A stretch of 64,000 nucleotides of DNA, taken from NCBI GenBank assembly GCA_015661075.1, contig JACVQJ010000013.1, positions 54,302 through 118,301 on the forward strand, read 5' to 3'. Below, piece after piece: positions 53,585-63,011 of this stretch. The stretch comes from Parachlamydiales bacterium. GTDB lineage: Bacteria > Chlamydiota > Chlamydiia > Chlamydiales > SM23-39. Position numbers and translations under genes: made by a program. Each line of letters starts with the position of its first letter. The stretch's first letter is position 1. The notes beneath the pieces were generated by a model that was not told the origin of the DNA, did not search any database, and saw nothing but the letters and a program-made list of their open reading frames with translations.

Positions 53585-56500
53585 ATGCCAGCTACTGTTA
53601 AGTTTGAGCGATATAAACCCACCAATTCAAGCATTAGCCAAAGGGTCGATCTTACCGAGCAAGACTCGCTTAACCTCACCCAATTGGATCGCACTTTGCG
53701 GGAGAATGCGCAATTCAAACAGCAGGCTGCTGATCAAATGCGCTCCGATCCTGATAAATTGATCTATATGATCGAGCGGATCAAAAATCGCTGTTATCTC
53801 CGATTTCTCCCATCCATTTACGATCCCGGCACTTTGATTACAGTCAATACTGAGCTACAAACCTTGATCGATCAATTCATCCCAGCAGATAAGAGCCCCC
53901 CACCGTCGGAGCAGCACAAGCAAAATCTTCAGACTATACAGGCTTTGGAACAACAGAACGCAAAAAATGCCACCGACCAGGAAAGTTCGGGCAGGAATAG
54001 AATCTTATCCGAAGAAAACCTTAAATTCCAATTATATTTGGGTAGTTTGGAATTACAACTACGCGAAAAACACATCGAAGTCCTTCAAGGGATTAAGGAC
54101 GACCCTCATCGTAAATCCGATGAGATAGAAGAATTGCAAAAGAAACTACCAGCTGTTAGCACCGAGATGGAAACCTTGCGCCATCAAATGGGAGAAACTG
54201 AGGCCGAAATCCAAGCTCTTTCTATAAAGAACGCTGAGTTGCAAAGGTCGCTAACGGATCTTGCTGCATTACGCGCCAAGAACGAAAGTCAAATTGAAAA
54301 CCTCAATTCGACCCTGCTAGCCAAAAAAAAGGAAATCGCCAGTACAACAACTGAGCGTGATGACTTCAAAGCGCAACTCAAAGATCTTACAACTACATTA
54401 CAAGATGAAAAGACAAACTCTACCAAACTCGATAAAGAGAAAAATGAAACGGAAAGCCAGCTAGAAAACCTGAAAAAAGAGCTCCATCAATTGGAACAGC
54501 ACCTGAGTACGATTGGCGCCGACAATGAATCCTTGCGCAATCAACTCCGGGAAAATGAGTTTCGCATCCAAGAGCTTTCTAAACTGAACGAAGATTTGAC
54601 TGCGTCGAAAGAGGAACTTACCACATTACGTGTGCAGCTTGAAAGCCAAATTGGCGATCTCACTATTACTTTGAAGGACAAAGAACAAGAAATCGCACGA
54701 TTAAACAAAACGCTTGCTCATAATGCAGAGGAAAATCAGAACCTGATCGATTCTCTCAAAGCGGCTGAAGCGAAAAACAGCAAACTCGATCAAAAGCAAA
54801 AAGATACGGCGATCCAGTTAAAAGATGCTCAAACAAATCACACAGCCTTGGAACTACAGCTGGATACTGTTCTCGCTGAAAGTAAAACCTTGCTCCAAAA
54901 AATCAGCGAAAATAAGGCAACCTCCCAAGAACTTTCTCAACAAAACAATGCCATGACCAAGTTGCAAAAGGAACTTGGAGCATTACGCGACCAGCTTAAT
55001 GAGCAAGTTATCGAGCACAACAAATCTCTAAAAGCCAAAGAAGCTGAAATTGCAGGAAAAAAACTCGAGCATGATCACCTCGCAAAGCAATTCGAGATGC
55101 TGACGGGAGAGCACCGTAATGATCTTGAAAAAAACAACAAACTCAATGAACAGCTCATTGAGACGGCGAGACAGCTGGAATGCGTTAAAACAGAGCGCGA
55201 TACGCTGAACCGCCAGATAACTGATGTTAAGGACAAAAATATAGAATTTCTTTTGCAACACCAGGTAAAAGAGACATTAATCCAACAGCTTTCTCAAAAA
55301 AACGAAGATTTGGCCGCGTCTCAATCACTACTCGCAGAAAAATGCACCAATCTTGAAAACCGAATTACCCAGCTCAAAGCTACTCTGGAAAATAAAGCAT
55401 CTGAAAACAAAGTCTTAATCGTAGAATGCGATCGCCTCGCATTACAAATCGAGGAACTGAATTCAGCCTTACGGACTACTCATGCAAAATCTGAGGATCT
55501 CGAAAATCAGAAAAAAGAACTCGAGCAACAACTGGAAGCTGCAAAAATAACGCGCAAAGCATTGGAAACGCAGCTAAATGATGTTGGTGCAGAAAATATA
55601 ACTTTGCGATCCCAAATCCAACAAACAACCAGCGAAAATGCGAGACTCTCCCAAACTCTTTCTCAAAAGGACAATGAATTGACCGATATACGAAGCAACC
55701 TAACAACCATATTGTTCCAAAAAAATGCTGAAATCGAATCAATAATATCCGAAATTAATGATCAAACTAAGCAAACCGAAACACTACAAACTCAAATCGA
55801 CAAAGGTACCGCTGCTCAATCTCTCTTGAACGACGAAATTGAGAGACTGAATTCGGAGTCCCGTGATACACGATGTAAAATTATAAATCTCGAATATCGA
55901 AACGAAGGATTAGAGAATAAACTAAAGACAGCCACAAAAGAGAGAGATGAAATCAATGCAAGCCTGCTTAGTTCTAATAAAGAGAACACAAGATTGCAAG
56001 ATGGGCTCACTCAACTTAATGAGTACCATCAACAACTGTATAAAGAGAATGCTGTATTGGCCGACTCCCTAAAAACTCTCGAAGAACAATGCCTCACTCA
56101 GAAAAACGACTTGGACAAACTCAAAACTTCAGAGGAGCTCTCTTCAAAGTTATACGATCGAAAAAATTATCAGTGCGATTCCCTTCAAATCCAACTCGAT
56201 GATCTACAGTCTAAATACCATTTCACCACAGGTAAACTTGAAGAACTCACTGCTCAAAAAAAAGAAATAGAGAGCGAACTAGACATTTCCCAAAAAGAGC
56301 GCGGCCGTTTGCTCCATAAACTGAAAAATTCTCGGTCTGAGAATGAATCCTTGAAGCAAAAAATCAATACATCTGAAGCCGCAATCAATGTACTTACTCA
56401 AGAAAAAAAGACATTGGCCGACGACAACAATCTTTTCGAAAATAAATTGAACCAGCTCAATGAAACTATAAATGAAAAAGAACTGAATATAACAACATTG

Positions 56501-58261
56501 TCAGAAAAGCTATCTGCTTTGAAAGTCGAAATCGAGACACAGAAGAACGACTCCAAAACTGCTCGGGCAGAATATGATAAAGATCTGGACATCTTGAATC
56601 AAAGTATTCAAAATTTGACAAGCCAACTAGAAGAAAAAAAACACAAAATCATCTTATTCGATGTCATCACGAGTTCGAACATGGAACTTACAGCACAACT
56701 AGAAAGTCTTACGATCAAATATCGCCAAGTTTCGAGCTCACAGAAAGAAGACCAGACAAACCAACAAATCCACCTCGCATCTCTTCATCAGCAGATATCC
56801 CAATTGCAAAAAACTCTGCAAATTCGCGAAGCCGAGCATGCCAGTGAGGTTTTCCAAGCACGGACTGATTTGCTAGCTGATCAAACATCGCGCTACGATG
56901 AATTACGCAAACTTTCTCAAGCCCGAATCGCCGAGCTGGAAAAGCAGCTCACCGAGCTGAAAGAAAAAGACGGTCGTAATTTTTCATTAATTGCAGCTCT
57001 TAGAGACGAACTCGATCAGGCCAATGCCTTAAAATGCCAGCACCCGACGACCTTCCAAGAACGTTTAAGTGAACATCAAAATGCTTTCGAGAATAGCCGC
57101 CAACCCGTTCCGATGTCCGATGGGTCCACCCAAGCGCCCGAAATGGAAAAACCAGAAACACTTCCCGCTGCAAGTGACACTTCAACACCCGAACCTTCAA
57201 CTAAAGGAATAAGTTCCGCCGCTTCGTTCGATGATGTTGTGTTGGATTCAGATGCAAAGGCCTACGTCGACTATCTTCAGACACTGACGGGCTTGCTTAA
57301 ACCTGCACAACAAAAAAACTTGCGCGATATTTGGAAAAACGAGCGGCAATTAGCAGAAATCAAAGAGGTTAAACTATCTAACACTTCAGGGCAATTGCAT
57401 TTGATATATTATTTCCAGAATAAAATTTCCAAGGACAAGCTACCCTTTCCTGGATTATATTTTATCAATCCTAATAATCCAAAACCAATTTCCACCACAG
57501 AAGCACTACCGATCACGCGCCCGCAATTAATAAAATCTGATGACGATATATATCTTAATTACATTAATAAATCATTTTATGACTTTCTATTTAAGAAAGA
57601 GTGCGGAATAGACAGTAAATTGAAACGCGACCTCCGGAATGCAACCCCGGCCATCAAACTCATTACTGTTGATGAAAAACTTCCCGCAATGAATGCATTC
57701 ATTCAAGGAGTCGAAGAACAAATTAAAAAAGATACTTTTATTAAAGAATTTAACCTTCAGCTTGTAGATTTTCAACAGAGAAATCCAACCCACACAAAAA
57801 CGCCAGAGTACCAGTCACTTATTAATAGCATTGCAGAACGAAAATCTCTCATCATTGCTTGCTTTTGGTTTTGCGCCCTGACGCAAGAAAAATTTTCAAG
57901 CACTGATGATGTAAAAAAGTATGTGCAAAGAGCCACCGAATTAATCAGTAAATACAAATACAATGACGAGACCAAAAAATACGCGCTACATAGCCATTAT
58001 TCCCTTCCCGACACTAAAGTGACCCGTTCGTTTCTTATGCAAGATCTCATGTACGCGCGCGTTTTGCTCGATAACACGCCCGTTGACTATTTTAAACCGA
58101 GGCTGTCGCAATATGCTGCTTCAGGGGTTGCACCAATAGATCCACAAATAGCAAAGCTTCTTCACCTTAAAAAGTTCCTCGATGCCAACCTGGAAACGAT
58201 GCATCAAATTTTAGTAGATCTTGAAGCGCCAACCCCACCATCGACAGCGACGGCGCATTAA
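53585..58261 (+). CDS. giant coiled-coil protein (1558 residues)
   Basis: No named family. The N-terminal 95 residues (VKFERYKPTNSSISQRV, LIYMIERIKNRCYLRFL, PSIYDPGT) are a conserved domain shared with the gene at 58647. Residues about 150-1160 are a near-continuous coiled coil of Leu/Glu/Lys/Gln heptads. Residues 1165-1220 are a Pro/Thr/Ser linker. Residues about 1225-1558 are globular (DAKAYVDYLQTLTGLLKPAQ, TTEALPITRPQL, SLPDTKVTRSFLMQDLMYAR). No signal peptide or membrane helix is seen. A cytosolic scaffold or a secreted myosin- or golgin-like host mimic are both possible. Codon use is more A+T rich than in metabolic neighbours. It has no close ribosome site, though the ATG is shared with the paralog. 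Confidence 0.75.
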   Translation: MPATVKFERYKPTNSSISQRVDLTEQDSLNLTQLDRTLRENAQFKQQAADQMRSDPDKLIYMIERIKNRCYLRFLPSIYDPGTLITVNTELQTLIDQFIPADKSPPPSEQHKQNLQTIQALEQQNAKNATDQESSGRNRILSEENLKFQLYLGSLELQLREKHIEVLQGIKDDPHRKSDEIEELQKKLPAVSTEMETLRHQMGETEAEIQALSIKNAELQRSLTDLAALRAKNESQIENLNSTLLAKKKEIASTTTERDDFKAQLKDLTTTLQDEKTNSTKLDKEKNETESQLENLKKELHQLEQHLSTIGADNESLRNQLRENEFRIQELSKLNEDLTASKEELTTLRVQLESQIGDLTITLKDKEQEIARLNKTLAHNAEENQNLIDSLKAAEAKNSKLDQKQKDTAIQLKDAQTNHTALELQLDTVLAESKTLLQKISENKATSQELSQQNNAMTKLQKELGALRDQLNEQVIEHNKSLKAKEAEIAGKKLEHDHLAKQFEMLTGEHRNDLEKNNKLNEQLIETARQLECVKTERDTLNRQITDVKDKNIEFLLQHQVKETLIQQLSQKNEDLAASQSLLAEKCTNLENRITQLKATLENKASENKVLIVECDRLALQIEELNSALRTTHAKSEDLENQKKELEQQLEAAKITRKALETQLNDVGAENITLRSQIQQTTSENARLSQTLSQKDNELTDIRSNLTTILFQKNAEIESIISEINDQTKQTETLQTQIDKGTAAQSLLNDEIERLNSESRDTRCKIINLEYRNEGLENKLKTATKERDEINASLLSSNKENTRLQDGLTQLNEYHQQLYKENAVLADSLKTLEEQCLTQKNDLDKLKTSEELSSKLYDRKNYQCDSLQIQLDDLQSKYHFTTGKLEELTAQKKEIESELDISQKERGRLLHKLKNSRSENESLKQKINTSEAAINVLTQEKKTLADDNNLFENKLNQLNETINEKELNITTLSEKLSALKVEIETQKNDSKTARAEYDKDLDILNQSIQNLTSQLEEKKHKIILFDVITSSNMELTAQLESLTIKYRQVSSSQKEDQTNQQIHLASLHQQISQLQKTLQIREAEHASEVFQARTDLLADQTSRYDELRKLSQARIAELEKQLTELKEKDGRNFSLIAALRDELDQANALKCQHPTTFQERLSEHQNAFENSRQPVPMSDGSTQAPEMEKPETLPAASDTSTPEPSTKGISSAASFDDVVLDSDAKAYVDYLQTLTGLLKPAQQKNLRDIWKNERQLAEIKEVKLSNTSGQLHLIYYFQNKISKDKLPFPGLYFINPNNPKPISTTEALPITRPQLIKSDDDIYLNYINKSFYDFLFKKECGIDSKLKRDLRNATPAIKLITVDEKLPAMNAFIQGVEEQIKKDTFIKEFNLQLVDFQQRNPTHTKTPEYQSLINSIAERKSLIIACFWFCALTQEKFSSTDDVKKYVQRATELISKYKYNDETKKYALHSHYSLPDTKVTRSFLMQDLMYARVLLDNTPVDYFKPRLSQYAASGVAPIDPQIAKLLHLKKFLDANLETMHQILVDLEAPTPPSTATAH

Positions 58262-58646
58262 GGGATCGTAAGAAAATAAATTTTATTTTCTTATAGACAA
58301 AATTCCGTGATGTTCAAAGATGTTCACATAGCAGAAATTTCGATCCTCTCCATAGAGGAAATCGTGTAGTTCCACTATTCGTTCCAAAAGTGAGTTACGA
58401 ACCGTAAATCGTTTATAATGAGTTAAATAACAATTACATGCCAAAGTCGGATGGCTGTGATCGCACAAACTACAATCGTCCCACTAGCCCATCGCTCAAT
58501 CCATTGAGACGATCGACTCATTTTTGGGTTAAGAAATATCAACAAAAGTCTTAAGCCCTAGCACCTTACTTCTACTGAACAATATAATTGAAATTAATCC
58601 TTAATTTATTATATAACTTACGCACAATCAACAACATAATATAACC
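58262..58646. other. 385-bp non-coding region between the coiled-coil paralogs
   Basis: It holds the AT hairpin at 58269-58293. A possible decayed minus-strand gene fragment (58283-58468, with LLERIVELHDFLYGEDRNF) follows. From about 58455 a copy of the upstream region of the first paralog carries the TTGAAA (58588) and TATATA (58610) promoter-like boxes. No confident gene is present. Confidence 0.6.
58269..58293 (+). terminator. hairpin after the giant coiled-coil gene
   Basis: TAAGAAAATAAA and its exact complement TTTATTTTCTTA with one base between lie 8 bases after the stop codon. The pairs are AT only, so it is a weak terminator candidate. Confidence 0.45.
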
Positions 58647-60524
58647 ATGCCAGAAACTATCAAGTTTGAGCGATACAGCCCCACTCCTTTGGGCATTAGC
58701 CAAAGGGTTGCACTTTCCGAGAATGACACGAAAAACCTCACTCGATTGGACCAAGAATTGCGGAAGCAGGATGAGTTCAGGTCTGCAGCCCAAAAAAATA
58801 AGTATCAAGCGGATCAAGTGATCTACATGGTCGAGCGGATCCGCAACCGCTACCTGCTCCGGTTCCTTTCATCCATTTACGATCCAGGCACTGAAATTGA
58901 AGTCAAAGATCTGGGTTTGCTAAATTTGCTCAATCAATTTTTCATGGCGAATTCCGAATCGCAGCCCCGGCTGAACGCTTGTGACAGGCAATCGACTCAA
59001 CCTAACTCAATGCTAGAGAATGAGCTCACGGCTGCCGACCTAGTTGCCCAGGCAAAATTATCCGTACTTGAAACCCTGAAAAAAGAAACGAGTCGTCAGC
59101 TGGAATCCGCTCAAGTAGAGCTCGAAAATTTAAACAAACGATTGAGTTTATCGGTCAATGAAAATAAAGCCCTGCTCGATCGATTCCAACAAACCATAAG
59201 CGAAATGGAAACTCTTCGCAAAACGCATGAGGAAAGCTGCAAAACAAACTCGAAATTAGCACTTGAAGAACCCCTCCTTCAAAAGGAGGGGATTCTTTCT
59301 CCGCTTAAGGATGCGGTGCGGCAAAGCCGCATACCGCAGAATAAAATAGCTTGCCTAGACCAATCGCAGAGACGACTACTTGAACGAAATGAAAACGATG
59401 ACAGAACAAAACTGCTGCAGGACAAAGCGCAAGCCTCTGCTGAACAACAACAAAAATCTATTAATAACTTTCAATTTAAGATAGAAAAGCTAAAAGCAGA
59501 AAAACAAAAACTAGAAGAGAAGAATAGCTCGAACAACGATATTATCAATATCCAAATAGTCGAAATCGAGGGACTGGCATCGGAGTCCCGTAATACGGAA
59601 AAAACAATTTGTGATCTCAACAACCAAATCGAACGATTATATGATAATCTAAACACAGCCACAGAAGAGAGAGATGAAAGCAAAGCAAGGCTGCTTAGTG
59701 CTAATGACGAGATCACAGGCTTGAAAAGCAGGCTCGAACAACTTACTAAGTACAATCAAGATCTGTATCACGAGTATACTACATTGGCCGAGTCCAAAAA
59801 CATTCTCGAAAATAAACTCCTCACTCAGGAAAACGACTTGGCCGATCTCAAAACTTCAGAGGAGCAATCAAAAAAATATTACAATCAAGAATATAATAAG
59901 CGCGATTCCCTCCAAGCCGACTTCGAAGAACTACAATCTCGATACAATTTCGTTATATGTACCATTGAAAACCTCTCTGCTCAAAAAAGAGAAATAGAGA
60001 ATGAACTAGACAGTTCCCAAAAAGTGCGCGGCCGTTTGCTCCGTGAGCAGAAAAATTCTCGGTCTGTTAATGACTCCTTGTATAAAACAATCATTACTTC
60101 TGAAGACAAAATTAGAGTACTTACTCAAGAAAACGAGAGATTGTCCCACGACAACAATTGTAACAAAAATACATACGACAAGCTCAATCAAAATATAATC
60201 GAAAAAGAACTGAATATCAGAACATTGTCAGAAAAGCTATTTGCTTTGGAAGCCGAAATCGAGACACTGAAGAACGACTCCCAAACTGCTCGGGCAAAAT
60301 ATGATAAAAATTTGGACATTTTGAATCAAAATAATCAAGCTTTGACAAGCCAACTAAAAGAAAAAACGCAAAAAATCATTTTATTCGATGTCATCAAGAG
60401 AACAAACACGGAACTTAAAGAACAACTAGAAAGTCTTAAGATCAAATATCTCCAAGTTTCGAGCTCACAGAAAGAAGACCAGACAAACCAACAAATCCAC
60501 CTCGCATCCTTCGGGCTACGATGA
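58647..60524 (+). CDS. truncated paralog of the giant coiled-coil protein
   Basis: The 625-residue product shares the N-terminal domain (IKFERYSPTPLGISQRV, VIYMVERIRNRYLLRFL, SIYDPGTEI) and long coiled-coil blocks with the 53585 gene, nearly identical near the end (SSSQKEDQTNQQIHLAS). Residues about 206-241 (LLQKEGILSPLKDAVRQSR and following) are encoded by a copy of element A (59263-59369) kept in frame. A deletion of about 115 bases after LAS shifts the frame and ends the protein at 60524; the expected continuation (YDELRKL, IAELEKQL) is still readable at 60518-60626 in another frame. The whole C-terminal globular domain is lost. It may still form coiled coils or be a pseudogene. Confidence 0.7.
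   Translation: MPETIKFERYSPTPLGISQRVALSENDTKNLTRLDQELRKQDEFRSAAQKNKYQADQVIYMVERIRNRYLLRFLSSIYDPGTEIEVKDLGLLNLLNQFFMANSESQPRLNACDRQSTQPNSMLENELTAADLVAQAKLSVLETLKKETSRQLESAQVELENLNKRLSLSVNENKALLDRFQQTISEMETLRKTHEESCKTNSKLALEEPLLQKEGILSPLKDAVRQSRIPQNKIACLDQSQRRLLERNENDDRTKLLQDKAQASAEQQQKSINNFQFKIEKLKAEKQKLEEKNSSNNDIINIQIVEIEGLASESRNTEKTICDLNNQIERLYDNLNTATEERDESKARLLSANDEITGLKSRLEQLTKYNQDLYHEYTTLAESKNILENKLLTQENDLADLKTSEEQSKKYYNQEYNKRDSLQADFEELQSRYNFVICTIENLSAQKREIENELDSSQKVRGRLLREQKNSRSVNDSLYKTIITSEDKIRVLTQENERLSHDNNCNKNTYDKLNQNIIEKELNIRTLSEKLFALEAEIETLKNDSQTARAKYDKNLDILNQNNQALTSQLKEKTQKIILFDVIKRTNTELKEQLESLKIKYLQVSSSQKEDQTNQQIHLASFGLR
59263..59369 (+). repeat. dispersed element A inserted in frame in the coiled-coil paralog
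   Basis: TTGAAGAACCCCTCCTTCAA with its AAGGAGGGG partner, GGTGCGGC/GCCGCATACCGC, AATAAAATA and GCTTGCCTAGACC follow the reference copy at 46917 in order. The last hairpin is lost. Confidence 0.85.
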
Positions 60525-60655
60525 ATTACGCAAACTTTCTCAAACCCGAATCGCCGAGTTGGAAAAGCAGCTCGCCGAGCTGAATGAAAAAGACGGTCAT
60601 AATTTTTCATTCATTGCAGATAAGCGTCTAACGAACCCATCTATTTAAATTCTTC
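60525..60655 (+). pseudogene. decayed 3' remnant of the coiled-coil paralog
   Basis: After the premature stop, frame-shifted sequence still encodes YDELRKLSQTRIAELEKQL and KDGHNFSFIADK, matching residues about 1100-1140 of the 53585 product. Nothing corresponding to the C-terminal 400 residues remains. Confidence 0.7.
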
Positions 60656-60700
60656 CGGTCGGGGCACTTTTTTCCTTTTTTAAAAACAAGGAGTGCATCC

Positions 60701-60769
60701 ATGGAACCGTCGTTCGTTCAATTCGACAAATATGGAAAGTTTTTAACTATACTTACCCCAGTCAAATGA
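60701..60769 (+). pseudogene. possible N-terminal remnant of a third coiled-coil paralog
   Basis: A 22-codon frame with AAGGAG upstream begins MEPSFVQFDKYGKFL, recalling MPATVKFERYKP of the paralogs. It stops within a CCCCAGTCA/TGACTGGGG hairpin (60756-60775). It is too short to be sure. Confidence 0.3.
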
Positions 60770-60800
60770 CTGGGGCAAGCCTTGATTTGGACACAATAAA

Positions 60801-61172
60801 TTACGAATCGGAAGAGATGTCGGTCTTTTCACTTTCTTCGGTGCCGGGCTGAACATCGGTGATCGCCGCTTTCAGCATTTCGATTTTGGCTCCGTCAACC
60901 ATTTTCAAAATGACAGTCTGTTCCTGAACACGAACCACCGTACCCACGATACCCATCGCGGTCACACGGTCACCCTTTTTCAGGGAAGAGCGCATTTTTT
61001 CACCGGCTTTACGGCGTTTTTGCTCAGGGCGCCATAGAATAAAATAAAAGAATACCATCGCCAGACCGATCATCATCAGCGTCGAAAACATGCCGCTGCG
61101 TGTGCTCGGTGCAGCATCTTGCGCAAACGCAAATGCCGGCACGGCAAAAAGAAACGATGTAAAAAATTTCAT
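60801..61172 (-). CDS. yajC: preprotein translocase subunit YajC
   Basis: A 123-residue accessory protein of the Sec translocase (SecDF-YajC). An N-terminal signal-like stretch is followed by one membrane helix (FSTLMMIGLAMVFFYFILWRP), then the conserved EQKRRKAGEKMRSSLKKGDRV and GIVGTVV segments. The C-terminal tail is acidic. The start ATG at 61172 lies after an AGGAT. The neighbour is an RNA methyltransferase on the same strand; no secD or secF is in the window. Confidence 0.93.
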   Translation of the reverse strand: MKFFTSFLFAVPAFAFAQDAAPSTRSGMFSTLMMIGLAMVFFYFILWRPEQKRRKAGEKMRSSLKKGDRVTAMGIVGTVVRVQEQTVILKMVDGAKIEMLKAAITDVQPGTEESEKTDISSDS

Positions 61173-61241
61173 AGCTAATCCTATCGATAAAAAACTCTAT
61201 CTATCATGCCCGAAAAAACAGGCCATTGCAAGGGATATTCA

Positions 61242-62612
61242 TTAATTAACACGAGTGAGAAGCGCGATGTTTTCGATATGGGCCGTATGTGGGAACTGGT
61301 CGACGGCCTGCAGGCGCTGGATCGCATAACCGGATCCCACCAGCTTTCGGATGTTGTCCGCCTGCGTGACGGGATTGCAGGAGACGTAAATAATTTTTTT
61401 AGGCCGGAGGGTCTGGAGATGGTGCAAAGTCAAAGAATCGAGGCCGGCGCGGGGCGGATCGACGATAACGGCATCAGGACGCGCGCAGTCGCTTTGCGAC
61501 AGCAAACGGGTCATCACAGCACCGGCATCGCCCTGAACAAAGCGGATGTTGGACAAATGATTTCTCCGGGCATTTTCCTCAGCGTCTTTGACGGCCTCGG
61601 GATTCATCTCGATCCCGATCACTTCCAGTACACTGCGCGAAGCGGCCATCCCCAAAGTCCCCGTCCCGCAGTACAGATCATACACAAGCCTCTCGCCATC
61701 CAGCATCGAAACGGCCGCATCATAGAGCTTTTCCGCCTGGATCGTGTGGGGCTGGAAGAAGGATGCTGGGCTGATCTTGAACTCCAGATCGCCATGAGTT
61801 AAATGCATTTTTTCAACGATAAATTCGGGTCCGCTGAGATGTCTTTCGACAAAGCGGGTCGGCACTCCCTTGCAGATCTGATGAGTGCGCAAAAATACAC
61901 CAATGCCGCTGCCGACAGCTTCATTAAAACGCTGGACCTGCTCTTCGGGAATGGCAAACTCCGCCTGACCGGAGATGTTGAGAATCGCCATTTTTTGACC
62001 TGATCGCACGGCCTCGCGCAAAGTCAAATACCGCAACGATCCACTGTCCTGGGGCGGATAATAGGCCATGACGCCCGACTGCTCCCACCAGGCCCGTACG
62101 CGGGACAGACACTCCGACATCCACGGCGGCGCGATATGGCAGCTGTCGAGATTAAACACATAGGGCTCCGCATGGGCGATCATCAGACCCAAATACTTCA
62201 TCCCCGCCCGGTTCTGGGAAAAGGAAAACTCCATCTTGTTGCGGTAATTCCAAGGCTCAGCGCAAGAAATCATGGGCAAAATCTCGATGTTCGCGTCAAT
62301 CAAATCCCCGAAAGCGCGCAAGATATAGGCCTGTTTGTGAGCGGTTTGTGCGTCGTAGTTCATTGACTGCCAGCAACATCCACCGCACATTGAAGCGTGA
62401 GCGCATCGGGGGCTGACGCGGTCGGAAGAGGGAGAGAGAAGCTCGAGCAGGCGCCCTTTTTTGACGCGGCGGCTGCGGCGGTTAACCTCAACCTTGACCC
62501 GGTCTCCCGGAATTGCATGGGCAACTTCGATGGGAGATCGATCGAGCTGCGCGAGGCCATAGCCCCGCGCACAAAAATCTTCAATGGATAATTCGGCGGT
62601 TTTTGTCTCCAT
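61242..62612 (-). CDS. rlmD: 23S rRNA (uracil-5-)-methyltransferase, RlmD/RumA family
   Basis: It methylates uracil in rRNA (U1939 in E. coli RlmD) using SAM and a catalytic cysteine. A TRAM-like N-terminal domain (GYGLAQLDRSP, HAIPGDRVKVEVNRR) is followed by an iron-sulfur cysteine set (CAHASMCGGCCWQSM), the SAM site VYDLYCGTGTLGMAAS, VDPPRAGLD, and SCNPVTQADN carrying the nucleophile. At 456 residues it is full length. Chlamydiae often have more than one TrmA/RlmD-like enzyme, so the exact target base is inferred. Confidence 0.9.
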   Translation of the reverse strand: METKTAELSIEDFCARGYGLAQLDRSPIEVAHAIPGDRVKVEVNRRSRRVKKGRLLELLSPSSDRVSPRCAHASMCGGCCWQSMNYDAQTAHKQAYILRAFGDLIDANIEILPMISCAEPWNYRNKMEFSFSQNRAGMKYLGLMIAHAEPYVFNLDSCHIAPPWMSECLSRVRAWWEQSGVMAYYPPQDSGSLRYLTLREAVRSGQKMAILNISGQAEFAIPEEQVQRFNEAVGSGIGVFLRTHQICKGVPTRFVERHLSGPEFIVEKMHLTHGDLEFKISPASFFQPHTIQAEKLYDAAVSMLDGERLVYDLYCGTGTLGMAASRSVLEVIGIEMNPEAVKDAEENARRNHLSNIRFVQGDAGAVMTRLLSQSDCARPDAVIVDPPRAGLDSLTLHHLQTLRPKKIIYVSCNPVTQADNIRKLVGSGYAIQRLQAVDQFPHTAHIENIALLTRVN

Positions 62613-62646
62613 GGAGGAGGATTATAGAGAAAAAGAGGATTCTTAA

Positions 62647-62886
62647 TTAGCGCTTTTTACGCGATTTTTTGCCTGCTTTTTTACTCGGTTTTTTTCGCTT
62701 CAAATGGCCGCTTTTTTCAGCCGCGACAGATTCTTTGCGAAACAGCTTAGAAATTTTTTCAAGCTTGACCGTTCCCGTGCGCACCCGCTGGGCAGCGGCT
62801 TTATTGCCACTGCCAACTTTAGCCAAATCCCTTGTCACAGCCGCCAGAAGATGATTCAGGTGATTCATCGTATCCCGTAAGGACAT
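62647..62886 (-). CDS. hctA: histone H1-like protein Hc1
   Basis: A 79-residue, very basic protein. The central GNKAAAQRVRTGTVKLEKI and the following RKESVAAEK match the conserved N-terminal half of chlamydial Hc1 closely, and the Lys-rich tail (KRKKPSKKAGKKSRKKR) replaces the longer Ala/Lys tail of Chlamydia (about 125 residues in total there). Hc1 condenses the chromosome when reticulate bodies turn into elementary bodies, and is repressed at the translation level by a small RNA in Chlamydia. This is one of the strongest lineage markers in the window. Confidence 0.92.
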   Translation of the reverse strand: MSLRDTMNHLNHLLAAVTRDLAKVGSGNKAAAQRVRTGTVKLEKISKLFRKESVAAEKSGHLKRKKPSKKAGKKSRKKR

Positions 62887-63011
62887 CTGCGAACTCCTTG
62901 TTTAAGATCAGTCCATAGTAACTTTGGAATTTATTGTGCAAGGAATTTGTGCAAAAAACTTGTGAATCGATAATTCGTATGATATAGCCTGAACAAACCC
63001 ATCAAAAAAAA

